DNA of 64,000 bases, taken from positions 1,054,001-1,118,000 of the forward strand of contig JARGXX010000013.1 in the NCBI GenBank assembly GCA_030374765.1, read 5' to 3'. Positions within the stretch are counted from its first letter, which is position 1; every line of letters begins with the position of its first letter. Below the pieces are notes generated by a model, which did no database searches, was not told where the DNA came from, and worked only from the letters and a program-made list of their open reading frames with translations. Below are positions 1 through 9,400 of the stretch, piece after piece. Source of the stretch: Agarophyton chilense (lineage: Eukaryota; Rhodophyta; Florideophyceae; Gracilariales; Gracilariaceae). The translations under genes and the position numbers were made by a program.

Positions 1-444
1 CCGGCGAAGCCGTTGATGGCCAAGAAGGACGAAGGCCGCATGAGCGGAAGCCGAGGTTTCACTACCCCGGCGCGCCAAAGCGTGGACCGGAACCGCTACG
101 CGGCGTCGCCAATCCAACGAAGTTGTCGCCACGACCGGAATATCGCCCGGAAGCATCCCATTTTCATCGGTGTACATCGCTATGAGCGCTTCGTTTAACA
201 CCGCAATCGGGTGGAACCACGGCGCAAGCCGGAGAACGGACGCATGATGCCCATGATGGCGCCCGACAAGCATGTCGTATGGCGGCCACCCTCTCGGGGG
301 GAACATTCCGTACGGAGCAGCAGCCGCGTTCGCGATAGGAATCTGCGGCGCAGCCGATGACGTGCTTTGCGGAAGCGGACCGGACCGGAAGCCGGAGAAG
401 TACCCTGCAGGGAGACGGTTGGGTTGATTGTTTTGGTTGCTCAT
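1..444 (-). CDS. Antisense accessory ORF of an LTR retrotransposon, N-terminal part (runs off the window)
   Basis: From the ATG at 444 (minus) the frame is open for 148 codons to the window edge. The protein aligns with the complete antisense ORF at 25652-27427 and with the broken one at 19195-21022. Shared blocks include GFRSGPLPQ (GFRS in the other two), APWFHPIAVLNEALI (APWFHTLAVCDEDLI and APWFDPVAIRDDALI in the others), LPGDIPVV, and a region around LDWRRRVAVPVHALARRGS. I know no family it belongs to. It has no stop or frameshift in the visible part, unlike the gag beside it. Its ATG lies about 100 bp from the estimated LTR edge. The function is unknown. Confidence 0.65.
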   Translation of the reverse strand, partial: MSNQNNQPNRLPAGYFSGFRSGPLPQSTSSAAPQIPIANAAAAPYGMFPPRGWPPYDMLVGRHHGHHASVLRLAPWFHPIAVLNEALIAMYTDENGMLPGDIPVVATTSLDWRRRVAVPVHALARRGSETSASAHAAFVLLGHQRLRR

Positions 445-543
445 CGGTGAGCGAAGAGGCCGGATGACCGGAAGAGGAGACCGGCGAAGCGAAAGACGAT
501 GCCAAGGAATCGGAGGACTGGCACGCAAGGAGGCGGATTCGGT

Positions 544-1634
544 TGAGATAGAACGTTGAGAACGGTTGTTGCCAGGAGACTAGAGTTTTGCCGCACTGCG
601 TTTGTTGGCATCGGATGAACTGGATCCCAGCGAGCTGGTTGTACTCTTATGCATTCGTCTCGGCGCGTCGCCCACCATTGCGGATGTCGTACTCGCGCCT
701 AAGGAGGGGGATAGGACGTGCAACCCTCGTGAGGGCCGTTTTCCAGGACTTGGTTGTTTTTCCGCCTCGGGCGATACTTGTGAGATCTATGGGATACCGC
801 TACTAGAGGGCTGGCGTAGCCAGGTGTATACGCGTTGTACGCGAAGTGCACCGGCGGCCGTGCGCCGTTGCCCCGATTCGGGTGTGACTTATCCACGTGT
901 ACCACGGGTGGCCCAGGACAGGTTGGCACAGCATAGCTGGATATTTCTCTATTTATTTAGCTTTATTACAATAGGTTAGGGAGCTCTTTACAGTATTCTA
1001 CGCTATATAGTACCAGGGCGATCTCGCCCTGACACTCAGTAAACCTGCCCAACCAGGGTTCTTGGCTCTAAGTCTTTTTCCGCTTTCGCGAGTCTTCCAC
1101 ACTCTACGGAGGTGAAGCCGCGTTACTAACGGTAGACTTATCCACCCTGCGTCAACAGGAGACTCACCGCTGTGAGCGTGTATATCTTTCATACCACTGC
1201 CGTGTTCTCGCCCCAGTATTGGGTTTGCTACATATTTCTTTTGGCTCTCGTGGCCCATGCCCCCGATCGCCCCCCACTGGGTGGTCCCCCCTTTATCGCT
1301 TACCCACTCTCGTGGTAGCTCCCCCTTTTGCTTTGTGCTTGGTTATTCGTGCCGCTCGCGCGTGTGCCGCGCGCCGGCTTACCGGGTTTACCGCCACTCC
1401 TGTGGGTGCATTACTCGATCTCGAGACTTGCCCACTCCCGTGGAATACAGCTCATACCTGGTCTGCTCCCTTCTAGCATCCCGCACACTCCCCGCTTGGC
1501 GTGCCGGTGAACCTCGGCCTTACACCCCGACTTAGTCGTGTTCACTCCGGAGAGGCTCCGTCGCCGTGCTACCCTCCTTGGATGAAGACTCGGACGTCTT
1601 CGTGTGTTTCCGCCGCCCGTGGCGTTGCACTACA
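544..1634 (+). repeat. LTR of element A (left edge approximate)
   Basis: The right edge is fixed by the terminal CTACA at 1630-1634, three bases before the primer-binding site. The left edge is inferred from a TG after a purine-rich stretch near 528-543. The inside resembles the other LTRs of the window: an AT-rich box near 950-975, a perfect short hairpin in the CAGGGCGATCTCGCCCTG segment near 1015-1032, the motif TCTTGGCTCT at 1060-1069, and GGACGTCTTCGTGTG close to the 3' end, matching GGACGTCTTCGTAGG in the element C LTR. Confidence 0.6.
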
Positions 1635-1637
1635 AAC

Positions 1638-1655
1638 TGGTCTCCCGACTTAGAA
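1638..1655 (+). other. tRNA primer-binding site of element A
   Basis: TGGTCTCCCGACTTAGAA lies three bases after the LTR end. The identical 18-mer occurs behind the 5' LTRs of elements B and C. The primer tRNA would end in TCGGGAG-A-CCA, implying a C1-G72 pair and discriminator A73. That combination is typical of eukaryotic tRNA-Tyr, but no tRNA gene is present here to confirm it. Confidence 0.8.
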
Positions 1656-1794
1656 GGCTAGGGGGACCTGGTTTGGTTGTTTTTCACATTGCTATGCTGT
1701 CTTCTCTCGTCGAGATCTGCTTTCCAATTTCTTGGTTTGGACCCACTTGGTGGAAGCTTTTGTTGTCCTATTCTTAGTGGTCAACGCTACAACC

Positions 1795-3078
1795 ATGTCA
1801 CGACTACCGTCGGAAGCGGAACCCGCGATCACGCGGAGCCGTTCCGTCAATGACGTGGTGCCTGCGGACCCTGGAAGGGTTCCCCCGCCGTTACCTCAAG
1901 CCGCTCCGAAAGGCAAGAGTAAGGGGTCGAACTCCTCCAAGAACAACAAGCTACTGCCTAAGGCGTCGAAGAATGGACCAAATTCTGGTGCTGGACCCGG
2001 CCCTGCCGTGGATGACCCGGCTCCTGCCCACGAAAAGGCCCAGAAAAACGAGTTCCACATCGACACCAACTCAAGTGTGAGGCCGCAGATCCGCGTAATG
2101 CGGGAAGCGCAAAATGCCTTCGTGGAAGAGTTCGAAGCCCTGCGTTCCAGGTGTGATGGCTCTTCTATGAAGGAAGTGGTTGACGACCTCCGCTTGTTGC
2201 GGGCGGACGTCAACACCCTGTTGGAATGTTTTGGTGGTCCCGCCGCTTACGTGGAAGGTGTCGAGACCCGATTCAATCGTGTTAGCGCTCGTCCCCAGAC
2301 GTTAGAGCAAACCATCTTGATGGAAGACGTCCCGGAGAAGCCTGTTGCTGTGTCGCACCAAGGGAAACACGAGAGGAAAAGGGACGATACCCGCCGTCGG
2401 CGTGGAAAGCGTGACAGCGATGACTCGGACTCGTCGAACTCTTCACGGTCGTGGCGTGGCTCTCACCATTCAAATGGGTCGGACTCGTCAGATTCGTCTT
2501 CTGACGATGGCCATCGCAGGCGTTCATCCCGTTCTAAACGGTCGTCCGCCACCCAAGGTGTGATCCGCGCCCGCAAGAAGGGAAGGAAACACTCCGGGTT
2601 GAAGGACCTGAAATGCACCAACCCCCTGTACAAGAAGTTGGTTTCATACCGATACTATCGGCTAGAGAACTCCTCATTGGATCGCACGCCCCGTGGCACG
2701 GGTAGAGTGAAGGATTGCATAAAGCGTATGCAACTGTCCCTCAGGAACCAGAGCTTTTCTGGAGAAGACCCCATTTTGGTGTTGGATTTCCTTGCGAGGT
2801 TCGTCGCCGAAGCGGATATTCTCGGTATGACCGAAGGACAGGCGTTTAATGCACTCTCGTACTTTATGAAAGTCCTCGCCGAGGATCAATACAACTCTGT
2901 AAGAGGTTCGTTTAGAGCCTCCGAAGGAGGGGTAACCTGCTGACCAGAAGCAGTACAATACCTCTTGAGGTCGTACGCCACTAATCACGCGATTCAGTCG
3001 GCCATTCTTGCTCTTCGCGATACGCGCCAGAAGTCTGGAGAAACGGAAACCGAATTCTCGGGGCGCCTGAACAAGGCT
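1795..3078 (+). pseudogene. gag: Truncated gag of element A
   Basis: The ATG at 1795 opens a Gag-like protein: a basic, Pro/Ser-rich N-terminus, a Ser/Asp/Arg-rich stretch (about 2420-2540), and a conserved block (KDCIKRMQLSLRNQSF, DPILVLDFLARFVAEADILG) almost identical to the intact gag at 33038-35149. A TGA at 2941-2943 replaces the Trp codon of the TCWPEAVQYL motif of element C. The frame continues with recognisable gag residues to about 3078 (a DTRQKSG-like block, RLNKA) and then the similarity ends. The C-terminal half, including the zinc knuckle, is missing, so the copy cannot make a normal Gag. An in-frame TTG at 1732 gives a longer frame, but ATG 1795 fits better. Confidence 0.75.
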
Positions 3079-3839
3079 ACCGCTGGCGCTCATAAGCGCC
3101 GGCTACAATAGAAAATAGTAAAAAAATATGGGTCCGTTATCGACGAGATGGGTGAAGGTTTCGCAGCTTAAAAGAAAAGAATACTGAGAATCGGTTACAA
3201 TCCGCTTTTAAAGGGAGAGAACATTTCGAACACGGTCTGCGATGGAAGGGGAAGGTATTAATACAAGCCAGTAGACGCAGAAGCATCTCCAGAAAATCTG
3301 AAAAAATGAGGAATGGACAATGTGCAAGAAATTAATTCAGATTTTTTGGATACCACACCTTCGCGCATTCACACGAATACTAGTGTCTATATGACCGGAG
3401 AGACAGTTCCAAATTGCTTATTTTTTGAAATGTAGTTCTGTTTCATGCAGAGCTCCAAGACCAATTATTAAAGTGCAACCACCGTTTTTCCATCCAAAAA
3501 TACATGTTTTATATTCTAAGATAGAAATTAGCCTGCATATCAGTTAAATATATATTCTATACTGTTTTATTCTTCAAGTTGCATTCTTTCACATAGAAGC
3601 AGTTTCGTGAAGCGCATAATCTTTTGGATATGTTATACCAAGTCTTTACTGTCTGGAGGTCAAAACAGGAAAAGAATCTGGTCAAAATAACTAAAAATCA
3701 GCACCTAGTTTTACAGTTTGGCCTCATATGAATCCAGCAGTGGTATAGACACTAGCAGTGGCGAATGCAGAACGGTAGTGCCCTGAAGGGCTAATTTGCA
3801 CCTCGTTCGATGGAAGTGAAACGTTAGTTTACTTCCCTT
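3079..3839. other. AT-rich stretch without a recognisable gene
   Basis: The DNA after the truncated gag is AT-rich, has stops in all frames and shows no retroelement similarity that I can see. It marks the junction where element A was cut or where unrelated DNA resumes. Confidence 0.5.
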
Positions 3840-3849
3840 TACCACACAC

Positions 3850-4570
3850 CCATAAACTTTTCAATCGCCTCACCATCGACGTACTACCCCACCACTCCTC
3901 CCTTTCAGAAGCACTCAACGCCTGGTGGCGGCTGCGTTTTCGTCTCCCGGAACTTAGGCGCATAGAATTCGTGCGGAAAGCTATCCCCTTCCTGCTTCAC
4001 AGTTCCACCCCCACCACGTGCGTTTTCCACTCCAGATCATCCCACCTCTTCATCTCCTGCTCCACTTGAATCCTCTCCGCCTCACTCACAGCAGCCGCCA
4101 ATGTCCTGAACCCACCAACCACCCCTTCCTTCTCCATCCCCTTCTTCTCCCCCACCTTCACCTTCACCCTCTTTCTCTCCACCTCCACATCTCTCGCCCC
4201 ATTCGGCCTCTTCTCCCCAACTCTTCCCTTTCCCTTGTCCACCTCCTGCGTTGCCTAAGCTTTCTCCACATCTTCCTCACTCTTGGGACACGCTCTAAGC
4301 CCTCCACCCCTCACAACCCTGAACCTCGGCGTCTCAGGACACCCCCGAGGCGCTCCACCACATTGGTAAAGTCGTTCCTGTCTTCTTCGCTCACTTCCCC
4401 CTGGAATCTTTTAACCCCTCCTCCTTCAACTCCCTCAAATCTGTCTTTTCCGTACTCACAAACTCCCTCTTCATCACCCTCCTCGACTCCTCCGCCGCCG
4501 TCCACTACGAACACAAATATAAGTTCAAGTGCTACATCTCCACAATCAGTGAGTACCCAAGACCTGGCAC
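3850..4570 (+). pseudogene. Possible gene relic of unknown family, frameshifted
   Basis: Two plus-strand stretches read like real protein but sit in broken frames. One near 3850-4010 gives LTIDVLPHHSSLSEALNAWW followed by a basic segment. One near 4365-4550 gives GKVVPVFFAHFPLESFNPSS and, later, FITLLDSSAAVHYEHKYKFK, ending at a GTGAGT that could be an old splice donor. Between them the DNA is C/T-rich and low in complexity. No start, no continuous frame and no known family are visible. The C/T-rich composition also produces spurious frames, so confidence is low. Confidence 0.2.
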
Positions 4571-4869
4571 CAGCCACCTCCTCGCCTTCTAATAGCTCTA
4601 GTACTTGCACTTAAACCTTAATACACATTCATTCTTTACGGCAAAGTTAACACTAAATAAAAAAAAGCCTCACCTATCCATTCAGTTCCCCTCTTCATCC
4701 TCAACCGCATTGTCCCTCTTCCAAGGTGCATAGCTTTCATCTTTGTCATCTCCCTATACTTCTCCCTCCGGTACCACCTGAACCACCCTCTCCTCAACAT
4801 TTATGGCCACGTCCCCATCCCCTTTATCCACCCCCTTCTCCCCCAGTAACTCAGAGTCTTCCCTAAACC

Positions 4870-5125
4870 TTTGGCTTAGATCTTGGCTCCAAGTGCACCC
4901 CATCAAGCAAGTTGTAGTCCTCCAGAACCACGTACACCCGGTACCAGAACAGCTCCTAGTCCGGCATAGCACCGTCCGTACTATTCGCTCCAGAATGGAA
5001 CACATCCCCCTTCCCAGTAAATATCGAAATCGACGGTATCGTGAACTTCCTCCCATACATCCCCTGCGCAAACCACACCAACTCAGCATTGCTCGTCGCA
5101 TAATGGATATGCGATCTTTCACACA
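4870..5125 (-). pseudogene. Possible gene relic, minus strand, unknown family
   Basis: A minus-strand frame reads SHIHYATSNAELVWFAQGMY, then KFTIPSISIFTGKGDVFHSG, and after an in-frame TAG continues with LFWYRVYVVLEDYNLLDGV. The composition looks like real protein and is unlike the Ser/Pro/Leu-rich shadow frames around it. I recognise no family. Further downstream on the minus strand the frame breaks repeatedly. It could be a decayed gene or a chance frame. Confidence 0.22.
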
Positions 5126-5159
5126 CCCACAACGGAAACGAATACTTCCCAGCCGGAGG

Positions 5160-6483
5160 CGGGGGCTCACATCAAGACGCGTCTTCGCACCATACGCAAC
5201 GACCTCGGCGTGCAAATTGGCGAAGTCTTCATGTGGAAGCCAAAGGGATTCGGCCCTCTTATGGCTCTAGGAATCTTTGACTATGCTGATGCTGAGGTGA
5301 GCATACTTTCCAACGAAAGCGTCCAGCTCTGTTTGAATCTCCGCGAGAAGCCAAGCAGGAAAATAGAGCCAGGTGCTGGTATTTTTACAGATGGTCGAGT
5401 CTTTGGCGATATCAGTGTTTCGGACAACAATTTCATGGGCCGTACTCATCGACTATGCGTCGCTTGGGAAAAGAGAATTGACGAAGGGCGCTTCTCGGGC
5501 GGTATCCTTTTCGAAGACATGAGAATAGGAGCACACATTCCTCTTTCTTTCAAGTTCAAAGCTTACCGTGATTCCAGTTCAAAGCGTGGCATTCCTGTTA
5601 ATGGCTGGGCGAGCGAACAGCGCACACATGTCCACTCCCCTAGAGATAATCTCGATTTTGATTTGCAGCTTTTCTACGAAAAGGACAGAGATGGTATCGT
5701 GGAAGATATCGGCTTTCGTCCGAGGGACGCCTTTATGATGTCCTATTTGACCACCAAGATCGAGATCTTTCATCCTAATCTATTTGAATCTTTAAATTTT
5801 TTTACCATGTCGCATGTGGTACTACAAAATTCGTTCAAGCAAGCTACGAGACTACTTGTGCAACTCCCGCGTCATGGTATTATTTTTAGAATCGAACACA
5901 GTGTCGGCAATGTGCTCCGGTCTTCAAATCACCCGTTTTAGAAAGCGTTACTCTCAGCGAGTCAGTACTTCGGAATGAAGCGCTATGCCTCTGTTGCAAT
6001 TGCCGGCAGCATAGAGATAAGGTCAGAGAGTCTACCCTGGCACAAATAGAAGTCTCTTGGCGGCCATACCAACGTCAGAGGATATTCTTACGGAGAACAT
6101 TTAAGACATAAATCGTATGCTACCGCTCCCGCAGAACTACATGTTTCTCTGACGCACTTGTAGGCGGCAGCTGGTCCAAGCCTTCCTGCGGATGAAAAAC
6201 AAAAGGGGCCTAGCGATACAGAGAATAAGAAAAGAAGAGCGTTAACATCGAACAGAAAGACGGCGAGTATAATAAGTTGTCAGGCGTTGATAGCAAGTTG
6301 CCACCGCTTGTTGAAGTTTTATTCGGGGGTATGGCACTAACAAATTCCGCTAGTCAGGAAATTCTAGACACGAGTTATGGAGTTGGGCTTCGCGTTGCAG
6401 GCATTGCGTCCATAGACGGGACCAGAACAGTTGAGAAAGGGCGATGTAGCGTTCACGTAGGGCTTGTAGACGGCAGTTGGTAA
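5160..6483 (+). pseudogene. Omp85/Toc75-OEP80-like outer-membrane protein relic
   Basis: The frame enters without an ATG near 5160 with HIKTRLRTIRNDLGVQIGEV and continues to a TAG at 5941. It contains a POTRA-like segment (ALGIFDYADAEV), the start of a beta-barrel (VSDNNFMGRTHRL, GGILFEDMRIG) and barrel-like alternation. After the stop the family signature continues: GGHTNVRGYSYGE near 6060-6110, matching the Omp85 motif around VRGY. A last strand region in another frame (YGVGLRVAGIASIDGTRTV, 6380-6440) resembles the barrel C-terminus. Omp85 proteins insert or translocate proteins across bacterial and plastid outer membranes; a plastid Toc75/OEP80 relative is the natural reading in an alga. 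The missing N-terminus, several stops and a frame change mark it as decayed. Family assignment is from remembered motifs. Confidence 0.5.
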
Positions 6484-6616
6484 ACAGCACAAGTGCATTG
6501 TTCACGAGCAATGACCATGGCTACGACAATCACGCACGCCTTTCTCTACGCCACCTGAAAACTGCAAGGGCCCCAGTTTCTGTATTGGCACGACGTACCA
6601 GCTTGCATCTTCCTTT

Positions 6617-7249
6617 TTAAAACTGGTTTTTCGCCGCCTGCATGGCCGCCAAGACGAGGTTAAGCTTCTTTAGACGTTCCAATTTTCGTTTCAAGAGCCT
6701 GTACTCCTTTGTCTGTTTTTTAGCATCTTCTTTATCGATATTTACAGCAGTTAGGTGGTTCTTTTTGTGAGCAACTTTGAAAACTTGTTCCGCTCCGTTG
6801 CCGTTTTACACAAACTTAATTTGATTTCTTGGTGCCAAAGAAGCACCAGCAATTTAATGCAACCTATCTTTCATTCTTCGCACAGAGGCCCTCTCCATGT
6901 TCGTTTTGAGACGGACATATTTGGAGTCCTTTGTCTCCACCAACATACGTTGCTCCTTGTCCCTATGCGAGATAGAAATAACATTCTTTTTCTTGGTGTT
7001 CAATACCCAGTTAATTCGGCCTCCGCTCGTCGAAGAGTTGACCATCTTGAAGTAGAACTCATCTGTGTTTCGACAGGTAGCCTTATCTCGCAGTAACTTT
7101 ACGCGCAGGCGCTTTTGGTTATTGTCTTTTGCGCGCTGTTTGTAATCCTTTTTCTTTTCCAGAAGACCGTGCTTCTGTAAGCGTATGGATGGCTGAGCTC
7201 TTTCTCGATGCTCACGTCGAGGCAGGATGTTTCTGCCGAAGTTGGACAT
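6617..7249 (-). pseudogene. UTP11: UTP11-like (U3 snoRNP/SSU processome) gene with two in-frame stops
   Basis: From the ATG at 7249 the minus strand encodes a clear Utp11 N-terminus: RREHRERAQP, KHGLLEKKKDYKQRAKD, CRNTDEFYFKMVNS, and DSKYVRLKTNMERASVRRM. Utp11 is a nucleolar protein of the SSU processome needed for 18S rRNA maturation. The same frame meets TAA at 6854-6856 and again at 6806-6808, yet continues with conserved-looking basic residues (EYRLLKRKLERLKKL) to a terminal TAA at 6617-6619. The total span is 211 codons, slightly short of the roughly 250 usual in the family. There is no frameshift; only the two stops break it. It is probably a recent pseudogene of an essential gene, with a functional copy elsewhere. 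Sequencing error is a less likely alternative. Confidence 0.7.
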
Positions 7250-8081
7250 CACTAGATAAGAAAAGTACAGCTTTATAGTGAGTATATGCCTCAAAAGGTC
7301 ACTAACGACTGGCTTGAGTGATGAGTTCTTTGATGATGTTGCAGTCGACGACGACCGTCCTGACGGCGGATCTCTCGCAGAATAGGATGCAGCAGCCGAG
7401 TCACATGGAAGTCACATCTGTCCACTTGTCCAACCTTCAGCCCAAAGAAATCTTATTATCCCTCAATGCTTTTCGTAAGTTACAGTACGTAACCCTGAGC
7501 AAATGTTAGAGGGTTATTATTCCTTCGTATTAGCATTGAACCAAGAGATGTGGATCCAGCATCGATGTGGATCCACGATCGATGTGGCCAGTATCTACAG
7601 TATAGAGCTTAGCATTTGCAAAGGACACGATTGCTCGTCTGGAGGAAAGCTGTCTGTTCGAGACGCGCTAACCGTCGCGAAACTCCCACCGGGCGCGAGA
7701 ATCCCGGTAGAATTCGAAAGAACCGCTTTACAGCCCTCGCGAGGCACACAGTACTCTTCCGTGTCGTTTTGATCGTTTTAAGTGGGAGATAGACACATCA
7801 ATCCCATTAAAAGCGTATTTGGTCTTCTGTGCTTAGATGGCGCTATGGAAAACAACGCCGGAGGAGAAAAGAAAACTCCTAAGTCTTCGGAAACCGCGAA
7901 AGCGAACTTTCACACCACGGTTCTTAGTTCCTATAGGCGACAAAGTCGCAAGACCCTCTACCTCCCTCCCCACCATTCACACTCTCCGTCTCCTTCTCTG
8001 TCTCGTCTCTTTCTTCGTTTTCGTGTTCCTCCCTCTTTCTCTCATTCCGCCTCCGTCTCTTTGTATACGTAACCGCGGTCC
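7250..8081. other. Intergenic region with pyrimidine-rich leader
   Basis: Short open frames at 7318-7509 and 7503-7772 resemble no protein I know and are not listed as genes. Positions 7970-8060 are strongly C/T-rich, as are the stretches just before the start codons of the F-box-like, UBE2H and ClpR4 genes in this window. This hints that the broken gene at 8082 was once a normal host gene with its own leader. Confidence 0.35.
7547..7587 (+). repeat. Short tandem repeat, 17-bp unit
   Basis: Two and a half copies of a 17-bp unit built on GATGTGGATCCA..ATC follow each other, differing at two positions. There is no known role. Confidence 0.7.
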
Positions 8082-8952
8082 ATGGCGCCCCGCACGCGTA
8101 CAACAAAGCGGAGTACCACGACCGGTTCGCGCGAAGGGGGGGTCATGTACAGGAACCCGGCACTAAGAAGAGGAGAAACACTGGTGCAGGTGCTGGAGAC
8201 GCTTCAGAAGCTACTATTGAAAATTATCGGTGGGAATGAAGCCTTGTCGACATGGAGGATGAGGAATGTAGAAGAAATATGTTCCTTTGGGTTTCGTATG
8301 TCGTCGGAAAAGTATGAAGATGATCCTGATGACATGTGCTTCCAAAACGGAGTGAGTTTGTAAGTGCTTGGGGAGTTTCTTTGGTACGACGTGCAGCAAC
8401 GGTCGCAGGAAGCGGAGGAAGGGTTTGTGTATGCGGATGGGAGTGTTGTGGAGATGGGGCGCCTGGATGCGTGGGTTGCGTCTGCGGTGCGGGCGATGGA
8501 TTGTGATGTGGGAAGAGGTGGGAGACGGCAGACACTGTTCACGAATTTGTTTTCAGAGTACCTTCCGCTGGCTGTAGAAGGGATTTTAGAGACGGCGAGG
8601 GATTTAGGTGGAGGAGATATACAGGGAGGAACTGGAGTATAAGAGAGTGAATAGGGAATGACTGAGGCATGTGTTTGGCGATTCGGAGCCGGTCGGGAAT
8701 GTTGCACTATGGATGCCTTCGAAGCAAAGGGTTTATTTAGCAGTTTGTGAAGAAGTGTTCATGAGCGAGTTTACGGACCACCAGGGATGCGTTGGGGACT
8801 GTTACGTAGGGAGTTGTAGACCGAATGATATAGATTTCGAGAAACTACGATGCGATCTGGAGATTGTGACAAGGTCTGTTCATAGAGGAGAGGATCATGC
8901 AATGCTACAAGAAGTAGAAGAAGGGGTAGGAGAAGGTTTGGTGAGTGATTGA
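8082..8952 (+). pseudogene. Unidentified broken host gene
   Basis: ATG 8082 follows a C/T-rich leader and opens a 93-codon frame (MAPRTRTTKRSTTTGSR, then SFGFRMSSEKYEDDPDDM). After a TAA at 8361 the same frame continues with protein-like sequence to 8642 (EFLWYDVQQRSQEAEEGF, RRQTLFTNLFSEYLPLAVE). The thread then moves to another frame (EELEYKRVNRE, a stop, then RHVFGDSEPVGNVALWMPSK) and ends at 8952 in a Glu-rich tail. Two in-frame stops and one frame change therefore separate the pieces. A GTGAGT near 8349 could instead be a splice donor, so part of the break could be an intron. I recognise no domain. Confidence 0.35.
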
Positions 8953-9400
8953 CATGGAAGGTTTGAAGAGGTTCGTTTGGTCTCTGCAATGCTGGAATGG
9001 AAGATTGTGACTGACTTAGTTTTGTTCTTCTGTTTTTCTTTGCATTTATAGATTTACTTGTTTCGATTCTTGGGTGCGTTTACTTATTACGTTGTAATTT
9101 GTCATGTGTTCTTGGGGTGGTAGGTAATAATTTGGGATGGATCCTATGTGGTGTGAATGTTTTTAGCCATGATCAGGATTTTTCTGAAGAGCTTTTCCGG
9201 AGGGTGGTTTAGCGGTCCTTTTTGGTCTAGAAAGTCGGTTTATTCTAGACAATAACATCCACTAATCTTTCTTGCTTGCTTGTTTGCTAGTATTAGTGTT
9301 GGAAAAAAAATGTCGAAATTGACATTCATTTCTGCTAGTTTTCAGGTGTTCGAAGGGAGAACCTGGGCTACCAAGATCTTCACCTCATCCTAGACGTTTG
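8953..9400. other. No gene seen
   Basis: AT-rich DNA with stops in all frames. I see no recognisable element. Confidence 0.5.

Larger units (their letters stand above)
1..3078 (+). mobile_element. Partial Ty3/gypsy LTR retrotransposon junction (element A)
   Basis: Reading rightwards the order is: antisense accessory ORF (minus strand, to the left edge), LTR, primer-binding site, gag. In the complete elements of this window the antisense ORF lies between pol and the 3' LTR, so the left part is the 3' end of one element and the gag on the right is the 5' end of another that shares the same LTR. The gag similarity to the other elements stops near 3078 and unrelated AT-rich DNA follows, so the right-hand copy is truncated. 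No pol is visible for this element. Confidence 0.7.

Noticed and set aside
4018-4614. 198-codon Pro/Ser/Leu-rich plus-strand frame
   Set aside because: It is produced by a C/T-rich low-complexity stretch. A different frame of the same strand carries the more protein-like segments.
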